Shown here: positions 57,701-64,000 of the stretch, piece after piece
How positions within the stretch are numbered: position 1 is the stretch's first letter
Layout: every line of letters begins with the position of its first letter
Source: Mytilus edulis
Taxonomy: Eukaryota > Mollusca > Bivalvia > Mytilida > Mytilidae
DNA: 64,000 bases
Direction: 5' to 3'
Assembly: GCF_963676685.1 (NCBI RefSeq)
Contig: NC_092344.1
Coordinates: forward strand, 51,792,830 to 51,856,829
Position numbers and translations under genes: made by a program
The notes under the pieces: generated by a model
Databases searched by the model: none
What the model was told of the DNA's origin: nothing
The model's input: only the letters and a program-made list of their open reading frames with translations

Positions 57701-60700
57701 GCTGTCACTGCTGTCACAGACAGGTTTTGATTGAGACATCTTCTTTTAAAGAACTATGGGAATTAACTTTTAATGATGACACATCATTCACAGAATTATA
57801 GCCAATGATGAAAGAAAGACAGAGGTCTCTTTAATAAGAAACCTGTAGAAAAAACATTTAGCTTTGAATTATGACATTATATATTTTTGGGTTTTGATTT
57901 GTTTTTTGTTTTTGTCAAAAACAGGGGTGATCTCAGGTGCACCCTAAGAATAAGAATATCCTGTTCCACATGTGACACCCGTTGAAAAGTTGATATAGCA
58001 TGATTTAAATTGATATGAAATGTGTACAAATTATGTGCACTGAAGTTACAGAAAATAATGAATTGAACTTACTGAGATATATTATAACCTTGTATGTATA
58101 TATTATGTATCTATTATATAGATTAGGCGGTTGGTTTTCCTGTTTGAATGGTCTTACACTAGTTATTTTTGGGGCACTTTATAGCTTACTGTTTGATTTG
58201 AGCCATTTACTGATCTATGTTGAAGACTGTACTTTGACCTAAAATGGTTTTTCTTTTACATATTTTGACTTGGATGGAGAGTTGTCTCATTGGCACTCTT
58301 ACAACACCATCTTATATGAAGATAAAATTCAAATTATGTCACTATGTGACAAGGGAACTATGATATACATCTTTATTAAGGTTCAGCATGATTTAAGCTG
58401 TTGTAGTGGTATTATTTTCAGACCTGAAATTTCAGATCACAGTGTCAATGCCTCATAATTTACACTTTTCTGTCTTCTTGTGATTAAGTATGACTTCTTC
58501 TTCAAATTTCAATAAATGGTAACGAATGAATCAACAGTTTAAGAGTTGTTTCCTTAATGAATCACTTCCTAACTGTTGGAATTCAATTCCAGAGAATCCA
58601 GACAATCTGTTGCATCAATTATTTACACAATTTCCATCAAATTGATATTCGAATTAAATTTCATCTTAAATTAGACAAAATAATGGTCCTATTTATTACA
58701 TGTGGAGATCTTAAACATGTTAAACATGCTGTATAGTTGAAAACTGTGTAAAATAAATGACTTGAAGCTGCAGGATTATTGGAATCAAGCTTCCTATTCC
58801 AGTACTTGTGCCAAGGGGGAAAGCTATATATTTCCCTTAATTGGAATTCTTGAAATAATAGTATTTTGCCCCTCAGTGGTCAGTGATTCATACCCAGATG
58901 AGTAATAGATTTGAATGAAACTTTCCTTTTTTATAATACAAAACTTTCATATTCTGTGCCTGATTGTTATATTTATTCAATGTGCATTTATTATATGTTT
59001 TTTTTTTCTCTGTCAAATCTTTGATAGTTGCAAGAATTGTCATAAAGATTACCTAACTTTTTCATTGGCTACATAAATATGTAACAAATATATAGAATTT
59101 TCATAAATTTTAAGCAACTTCATCAATCTAAATTTTTTGTACTTGATTTTTTAATGCTGATCTTTATTTGATTTAGCTTAATTGCTGATGTTTTTTTTAC
59201 CATTACATGTAGTTATTTACTGTCAGTCTTTGTCTGAAGGATTTATTTTTACTTACTAAAAAAGTGTTCAGACTTAAAAACTTTTGAAATTTGTACTAAT
59301 GATTGTGATAAAGCTAATGTGTCAAATCAGTTAAGTCTCTGAAATCTAGCTGCAACACTAGTAAATGCAACACTTTGCCAATTGAACTTTGCTGAAAAGG
59401 TAAATCAGTATATGAAGATGTGCATAAAGCTAGATAATTTTGGTCAGACATCTAAAAGGGGAGATAATGTTACACTTTGAAAAATTTGAGGTACAAGTTT
59501 CATATTGTGAGTTTGTTCACAGTACCTTTATTTCAATAACTTATAGTCTGTAATCTGGATTTTTATGTATTTTAATGACACAATAAGAATAAAGAGTTGT
59601 TTTGATAAAAAGATAAGGAAAGATAAGGATTTTTTATTTTAAATATTATGGTTAGAGTGCATAGTGGCAAAAATTACTGATTTCGGGCTAACATGAAAAT
59701 TTTTCAAGGTTATTTTTTTAGAAAAATGTATATATTTGCTAACTTATAAAGATTATGGTAACATCAGGGAGATTCATTAAAGCTATGTATTGATTCTTCA
59801 CGAGATGAAGAAAAAAGAAATGTAATATAAAAAGCTTTCTCCTGATTTATTAACAAAGTTTAGTTACTATTGTAATTTATTTTGATTGATATTAACCATG
59901 GTTGGTTAAAGTGGTAGAAAACCATGTAAAAAGATTTCTTAATCTTTTAGTAGAAGATACTTTAATTACTGTGATTAATGGCTGATGCATCTCGCCACTC
60001 TTTCCTTAATTGTGATGAGTTGTTGGGACTGTCCGCTGCCTAATAGAAGTGTCTTCTATAATTTTGTCAACTTCTATTGCCTTTGTGCCGTCTATGTAAA
60101 CATTAAATCCTTGCAAGAATGCTTTTATGCAAACAATGCTTTAAAAAGCAGCTTCATAATTTATTTTGTGATTTCCTTTTTCCGTCCCACTTCTCCAGAT
60201 AATAACTGGTAGGGGGTCAGCGTGTCTTTGATGTGTAAGGACAATCAAATTTCCCATCCCATGTAATTTCATCTAACAAATCATTATGACCAGCAATCAC
60301 TCATTGACTCTTGTTATAATAAGACATGTCCCATCATCCTTTCATATCGTGTTGTCAATTTCATTTTCTTTCCCTCGTGTCTTGTGTGCTTATGTTACTG
60401 GCTAAACAAAGAAGACTGTTTAATTTATAGGACAGAGAAAAAAGATAAAATGCTAATCAAATAACTCTCTGATTGTAGAGAAATTCTTCAATGATGCTTG
60501 CTTTTAATTATGAATTTGAATATTTTACGATTTTTCTTAAACAGCCAGAAAAGAATAACAATGAAGAAAAAATAGTAACAGATTTGAACTGTGACTCAAA
60601 TGGTATTATTGTATCAAGGGTAGTGTGTGGAAGCCCTGCAGCAAAAGTTGGAATGAGGGTGAAAGACCTGATAGTTTCGGTAAGTTTTTATCTAATTTTA

Positions 60701-63589
60701 TGTTTCAAAAAATTATGATCGTTAAAGCTTTTCATTCAGATGTATAAATTTAGAGATTCTCCATAACAAAATAATAGACTTATGGTTGAAAGAATCCTCT
60801 GGATGTCATTAGCAATGATTGTAATATAATTTAAATTGTCCGACTTCTTTCATGGAAGACTTTTATTAGATTTAAATTACCATTGAAGGAAAAGGGAGTT
60901 TGACATATTCATCTGATATTAAAGCATAAAAAATGAAATACAATTGTATAGTTGATTTTAAAGATTTTCTGTATCTTTTTACTAACTATTTCCTTGAAGA
61001 AGATTGACAAGAGACAATTGTAGGTATATATTTGCTACACTGAAGTGCAAGTATTGACAATTTTTTGTGAAATGTTGTTAGATTGAAAGCATTATTCAAA
61101 TTCATCATGGGGAAATTGTAACATTGAAATATTCAAACATAATGCATCTCAAAATCATTTTTAAATGTAAATTTGCGTAAAATATGTATGAATAATCAAG
61201 TTCAACATTTTCCTTTCAATGGATGCTAATGTTAATTCAAAATTTGTCTTGTTCAGAACTTTGTCTTTTTAGAACATGCTTGCATATATAAACATTATCG
61301 TTAAAAGAGCTTTTGAGGGTTTACAAGTAAAAGTTTATGTTGTTTTGAATTGAGTCTGCAGCACTCCTTCATTATAAGTATAAGGTAAACACTGCAAAAT
61401 ATACCATCATGGCACAAACCAGTTTTATAATAGTTGTAGTTGTATGTATTGAATTTATTTTCTGTTGTATATGTCATTAGATGAATCTTAATGAAACATG
61501 GATCCAATTCATCTGAAAATTGACATCACTCTTAGGTAACACAGCATAACTTTAGAATCTACTATGCCTTTTTATATCCCTCTCCCTGGTTTACAAGTGG
61601 AGGTCAAATGTACTTACCATGTGCATACATTGTAAGAGACTGTTACCAGGTATTTAAAAATTGGTTTCCTGTAAATTAGTTTCTTACCAAAAGACTTGTG
61701 TATTATTAAAGTTGCAAAGTATCAGTGACTATGTTGTCAATGAAATGGAAAACATCTGTTTGTCCCAGGAATACTAATAGAATGTTATTTTCTTCCTTTA
61801 TTTTATTAACAAGAACATTGGAAGAATATAAGGAGAAAGAAAATAGAAGAAAATTATTCATAAGTATTATAGAGATTTGTCATGTAGTGTTTTTAAGACT
61901 CTGGTTTATCTTCCAGTGTGAGCTGAAGAAAGTTTCATCATAATTGATAAAATTATTACCATATTTATCCATTTAAGTGGAAGGAATATCACAAGATGAC
62001 AGTAATTTGGAATATCAGCAGTGATGTTTAATTTCTAACAACATAGTACTTGAGTCCTACAGGGTCCAATTAACGTAATAATCATGTCTTTTATGAACAG
62101 TGAAAAAGACAACCAAATTACGTAATTTGGTCCTTAGTTAGCAATTTAGGGTTTCACAATTATCTGGTACCCATGTTACAATGTAAGATTTCATCAAATA
62201 TTTTTTTCTTTTCTGTGGTATTAACACAATGCAATTTCGTAAATGACTCACTGTGAGAACAATCAAATTGTGTCTTAAATATGGTAATCATGTTAAAAAA
62301 AGCCTTTGATGTTATTAGAACAAGTTTAAAATCTGTTTGAAGTTTTAAGTTCTGTGTTAATTAATGAAATCCTGGCTCAATCTAGCATCACCCATGAGTC
62401 TTTGTTTGTGATGTGTTTTTCGGCACACTTAGAATATTCAATCCTGTTTAGCCCTTTTTAAATTTTGAATAGATATAATCATTTTGTTTTAGCTACCATG
62501 AAATAAAAATGTGTTTTATTACCAGATTTATCCCCATAAATTTATAATCAATTACCAGAGATTGTTGGATATTAAAATTTTCTTGATTCTAGTCAGCTGT
62601 AATGAGTCCCTTGATAATAAAAAAATGATTTAAAATCATGTAGCATGAATTGGATCTTTCTTTTGTTAGAAAAAAAATATTTCTGAAATGTTTGTTGGAT
62701 TGCATATGATAGTTTGAGAATTAGAATTTTCTTAATAAGACGTCATTTGGAGAATGTCAACATTAGGTTTGTTTCCTTTTTCCCAAATATGTTATACTGA
62801 TTTCTGGATTAACTTTTATTTACTGTATGTATATTTGCTTTCTTCTGTATACTGTATATTTCAGTTTTGTTTTTGGAAAAAAGGGTGGAAAGTTGACAAA
62901 TCAGATATAAATGAAAAAAGTGAAGACGTCAGTGTAGTACAGGTATCATTACCTACCTGCAAGGGAATGGTAGATTTTAATTGTTTATTGAATAATATTT
63001 TGGCATTGATCATTTTAGAGAAAAGAATGAACTTGATAACTCGTGAAGGTCAAAGGATATCAATCCAAATCATGTCTTACCCCTAAAATTACGCTGATAA
63101 ATATTTTGTTATAAAAATATAATTATTTTTGTTTTCATGTGCCAGTGGTGTCATTTGGTATTTAGAAGTGTCAAAAATTAATATTCTTTTCTTGTCATTT
63201 CACATGTTACATGTAAACAGACATAAGCATTACTATAATTGAACTGAAATTGACGTTAAATCAGTTATAGAGTCAGTTAGGTGGTCGGCGGTGCACTGAA
63301 AATGACGAGACGATTTTTAAATATGACAAGATAATAATAGTTTGATTGTTAGTCATGAAATCATAATTTATGCATTATAGATATGTCAACAGTAATTCAA
63401 TACACAATGTTTACTATATACTTTGGATTGGTTTTCAATGAGATTTCCTTACGACAGTCTATGATACTTTTCTTTGCACTTAACCTTGATACCAGTAATT
63501 ATGATAAGAACAAATCAGATGATGAGTGTGCAGGAATTAAAAACAGCTACTCAAGTCCCAAGAAAAAAAGACGAAAATATTGGTCAAAA
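45091..63589 (+). CDS. PDZRN3: PDZRN3/4-like RING-type E3 ubiquitin ligase (5' part, continues beyond window)
   Basis: Secure exons are 45091-45780, 51211-51291 and 60545-60679, all phase 0. Exon 1 encodes 230 residues. MGFE...F and PWVVQ are shared with vertebrate PDZRN3/LNX3. A C3HC4 RING has C18, C21, C33, H35, C38, C41, C52 and C55. TRAF-type zinc fingers (about 78-160) hold paired Cys/His such as CEFRTQGC and CEFRPVKCSNLGC, and a coiled coil follows (about 165-220). Exons 2 and 3 build PDZ1: FHLKRDDNTLGVNITGGC, then GIIVSRVVCGSPAAKVGMRV. In vertebrates PDZRN proteins ubiquitinate membrane-associated partners such as MuSK and Dishevelled-pathway components; the role here is inferred. PDZ2 and the C-terminus must lie to the right. 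PDZRN3 and PDZRN4 cannot be separated from this fragment. Extra candidate exons at 62865 and 63496 are weak. Confidence 0.9.
45911..46049 (+). repeat. Uninterrupted SINE-like module (empty-site relative of 2871-5935)
   Basis: AATGCTCTTCAACTTCG, then AACGTCACTGATGGGTTTTT, AAACGCGAGTCTGGCGCAAA, CAATCCTGGTATCTACGATG. It shows the sequence before insertion of the 2.9 kb element. Confidence 0.75.
46050..46974 (+). other. PDZRN intron 1, segment without recognised repeat
   Basis: AT-rich; short frames on both strands lack motifs. Confidence 0.45.
46975..47100 (+). repeat. Dispersed repeat fragment (17211-17362 family)
   Basis: GGGCCCCTTTATAGCTTGCT, then GTGTGAGCCAAGGCTC, GTTGAAGGCCGTACC and AATGGTTTACTTTTA. 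Confidence 0.7.
47101..48231 (+). other. PDZRN intron 1, segment without recognised repeat
   Basis: No gene or clear repeat seen. Confidence 0.45.
48232..48388 (+). mobile_element. GC-rich hAT-like MITE, copy C (most complete)
   Basis: 157 bp. Ends CAGAGGCGGATTTAG and, inverted, CAGTGGCGGATCCAG. The core has GCGTGACTGGAGCGGGCCCC. Copies at 35322-35493 and 38085-38225 are inverted relative to it. No clean 8-bp duplication remains. Confidence 0.8.
48972..49119. mobile_element. ~148-bp foldback element
   Basis: Arms TTGATGCAAGCTATACTTTA...GGCATTATATTCGTG and the inverse, about 60 bp each with few mismatches, around a loop of about 20 nt (ATTATTTTTTAGGGC...). Resembles the foldback at 20187-20312 in architecture but not in sequence. 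Confidence 0.85.
49120..50640 (+). other. PDZRN intron 1, segment without recognised repeat
   Basis: No gene or clear repeat. Minus-strand frames (for example 50276-50595) overlap each other and lack motifs. Confidence 0.45.
50655..50800 (+). repeat. SINE-like 3' fragment with (AAATC)n tail
   Basis: GGTGGTTTTCTCCGGGCACT, CGGCTTCCTCC, AACTGGCCGCCACG, AAAGTGGCTTCAAACCAC, then AAATCAAATCAAAATC. Matches the body of the element at 53930-54160. Confidence 0.7.
50801..50940 (+). repeat. Dispersed repeat carrying a micro-insertion
   Basis: AACACATCAAACGAATGAAT, then ACAACTGTC, GACGTGGTACAGGC and AAATGGTGGATTAAACCTGG; related to 31480-31590 and 6590-6735. A 21-22 bp palindrome interrupts it (see 50830-50851). 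Confidence 0.7.
50830..50851. mobile_element. 22-bp palindromic micro-insertion with target duplication
   Basis: CAGAGACATA and TATGTCTCTG meet around a central CA. Flanks duplicate AACACAT (50823-50829 and 50852-50858; 8 bp if the border C is shared). The related repeat near 31525 reads AAACACATCAAACGAATG without the insert. Confidence 0.75.
51211..51291 (+). CDS. PDZRN3: PDZRN-like exon 2 (PDZ1 first strands)
   Basis: Acceptor TTTTATAG|AAT, donor AAA|GTTAGT. 27 codons including FHLKRDDNTLGVNITGG, with LGVNI as the PDZ carboxylate-binding loop (GLGF-like). Confidence 0.87.
51310..51463 (+). pseudogene. Two degenerate tandem copies of PDZ exon 2 and its donor
   Basis: Copies at 51310-51392 and 51393-51463 repeat the segment 51235-51309 (AGAGATGATAACACACT, GGTGTCAATATTAC, GATGCAAA, GTATT). 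The first has a 9-10 bp insertion that creates an in-frame TGA. Both have altered donors, so neither can serve as an exon. Confidence 0.8.
51540..52040 (+). repeat. Two direct copies of a SINE-like module
   Basis: AGCATCACTGAAGAGACATG, TATTGTCGAAATGC(A/G)CATCTGG, ATTGGTACCGTTAATTTTAT at about 51609-51680 and 51960-52030, with a related preceding block near 51870-51950. They share the CATCACTGA.GA...GTCGAAATGCGC core with 5849-5935. Confidence 0.7.
52041..53141 (+). other. PDZRN intron 2, no recognised feature
   Basis: AT-rich; purine-rich stretch at 52560-52640. No exon-like frame with PDZ homology. Confidence 0.45.
53142..53855 (+). repeat. Element with internal ~140-170 bp tandem units
   Basis: Bounded by AATGGCCCCA and inverse TGGGGCCATT. 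It includes ATTCCGT/ATTCTG short repeats (53191-53250), then units anchored by GATGAGTTACAGATCAA at about 53321, 53491 and 53630 with GACTTTTTTTCTAAATGC. No coding capacity. Confidence 0.7.
53930..54160 (+). repeat. tRNA-derived SINE-like element
   Basis: GAGTTTGAATTCC (53967-53979) resembles a Pol III B box. It is followed by GGTTTTCTCAGGGCACACTG, GTTTCCTCCACCAATATAAA, CTGGCCACCAAG, AAAGTGGCATTAAAACCCC and AAATCAAATAAA. The body matches 50655-50800. A box not convincing. Subfamily not assigned. Confidence 0.65.
54161..56690 (+). other. PDZRN intron 2, repeat-poor DNA
   Basis: Little repeat sequence. A block at 54570-54880 is compositionally more balanced and open on both strands for 77-93 codons, without recognisable protein motif. 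It could be conserved non-coding DNA. Confidence 0.4.
56700..56845 (+). repeat. Divergent SINE-like module
   Basis: CATATAGCTCTTTAACTGTT, GGGGTTTAAATATTTGGC, TTGAGCTTCCTGATGAAGGT. This is the same order of blocks as the 51870-51970 copy (TATAGCTCTTCATC, GGGTTTCAAATATTTTGG, GAGCATCACTGAAGAG). Confidence 0.55.
56846..58127 (+). other. PDZRN intron 2, repeat-poor DNA
   Basis: GCTGTCA-type short repeats (about 57690-57720) are the only local structure. Confidence 0.45.
58128..58325 (+). repeat. Dispersed repeat (17211-17362 family)
   Basis: GGCACTTTATAGCTTACTG, GAAGACTGTACTTTGACC, GACTTGGATGGAGAGTTGTC, TCATTGGCACTCTTAC, CATCTTATATGA. Confidence 0.8.
58326..60544 (+). other. PDZRN intron 2, repeat-poor DNA
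   Basis: No repeat recognised. 59970-60420 is less AT-rich and holds ATGCAAA next to ACAATG (about 60126-60137), POU- and SOX-like words; possible enhancer. Confidence 0.4.
60545..60679 (+). CDS. PDZRN3: PDZRN-like exon 3 (PDZ1 middle)
   Basis: Acceptor TTCTTAAACAG|CCA, donor TCG|GTAAGT, 45 codons, phase 0. GIIVSRVVCGSPAAKVGMRV, then KDLIVS, is the beta3-alphaA-beta4 core of a PDZ domain. Confidence 0.9.
60680..62864 (+). other. PDZRN intron 3, no recognised feature
   Basis: AT-rich unique-looking DNA; no PDZ-like frame found. Confidence 0.45.
62865..62942 (+). CDS. Possible further PDZRN exon (weak)
   Basis: Acceptor TATATTTCAG|T and donor CAG|GTATCA bound 26 codons in phase 0, matching the exit phase of exon 3. 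The segment VDKSDINEKSEDV could follow the PDZ DLIVS strand where vertebrates have VNGRDL, but nine hydrophobic/basic residues would intervene. The frame also stays open downstream to 63086, ending REGQRISIQIM, which looks like a last PDZ strand. Evidence is conflicting. Confidence 0.28.
63496..63589 (+). CDS. Possible basic-linker exon (weak)
   Basis: Acceptor TACCAG|T, donor AAA|GTAATG. Encodes NYDKNKSDDECAGIKNSYSS then PKKKRRKYWSK, a polar and NLS-like stretch with exon-like composition. Entry phase 2 does not fit the phase-0 exit of known exons, so an unseen exon would be needed. Confidence 0.22.
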
Positions 63590-64000
63590 GTAATGTCTTC
63601 AACAAATGCAAGTTTCTACGTACATTGTTACAAGCTTTAGATCATTTTGGGTGGAGATAATCAATTCAACATCCAGTTTGGCTTGTTTTTTTAAAGTTTT
63701 TATTAGGACTTCCACTGCTCAGATAAGATATTCAGTACATGAAAATCTTACAATTTGCATTGTAGTATGAGAGATGTCAAACAGATTTAGTAGTAGTCTG
63801 AACATGCTTCTTATGCTACAGGCATATAGTGGGCAACATTATTTTATCTTGAAGACCAATTATGATTGCTCTATCTAGATTTGTTTGGGATATCAAAGAG
63901 GGAAAGCAAAAAGGCTTCTAACTAAGATAGAATTACTCCCTTGCTAGCATCACAAATTGAATATACAAATTGTTCTTTTCATTAACAGCCGTATTTTTCC

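Overview
This 64 kb window is AT-rich, intron-rich animal DNA packed with transposable-element (TE) debris. It is most likely from a marine bivalve close to mussels (Mytilus-like). I infer this from the metazoan gene models, the long introns, and several repeat families that I recognise as abundant in mussel and oyster genomes. I saw no prokaryotic operons, CRISPR arrays, rRNA or free-standing tRNA genes.

Three protein-coding loci can be supported, all on the + strand. (1) CENP-P, a subunit of the inner-kinetochore CENP-O/P/Q/U/R group of the CCAN, is spread over 1890-26166. I assembled nine exons from splice sites; their lengths sum to 945 nt (314 codons plus stop) with every junction in phase, and the order of motifs matches vertebrate CENP-P. 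(2) A complete three-exon gene for a Crypton-type (DUF3504-like) tyrosine recombinase (17829-19991, 450 codons) lies on the same strand inside CENP-P intron 6, with its R, HxxR, H and Y catalytic residues intact. (3) The 5' part of a PDZRN3/4-like E3 ubiquitin ligase begins at 45091. Exon 1 encodes a RING and TRAF-type zinc fingers, and exons at 51211 and 60545 encode the first PDZ domain. The gene runs off the right edge.

Layout: 1-1830, anonymous DNA and a higher-order tandem repeat just upstream of CENP-P; 1.9-26.2 kb, CENP-P, whose introns hold a long-TIR element with a 5-bp target duplication (2941-5848), hAT-like, TTAA-flanked and other TIR elements, hairpin elements, tandem arrays and the nested recombinase gene; 26.2-45 kb, a gene desert made of repeats (tandem arrays, MITEs, LINE tails, G/C homopolymers); 45.1-64 kb, the PDZRN gene, with repeats mainly in 46-54 kb and lower repeat density from about 54 kb on.

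The most notable findings are: the 2.9 kb element with RSS-heptamer-like termini, whose empty site is present elsewhere in the window; the intact nested recombinase gene; a 22-bp palindromic micro-insertion flanked by a 7-8 bp duplication; and a degenerate tandem duplication of a PDZ exon together with its splice donor. All family assignments rest on reading the sequence; no alignment or database search was run.
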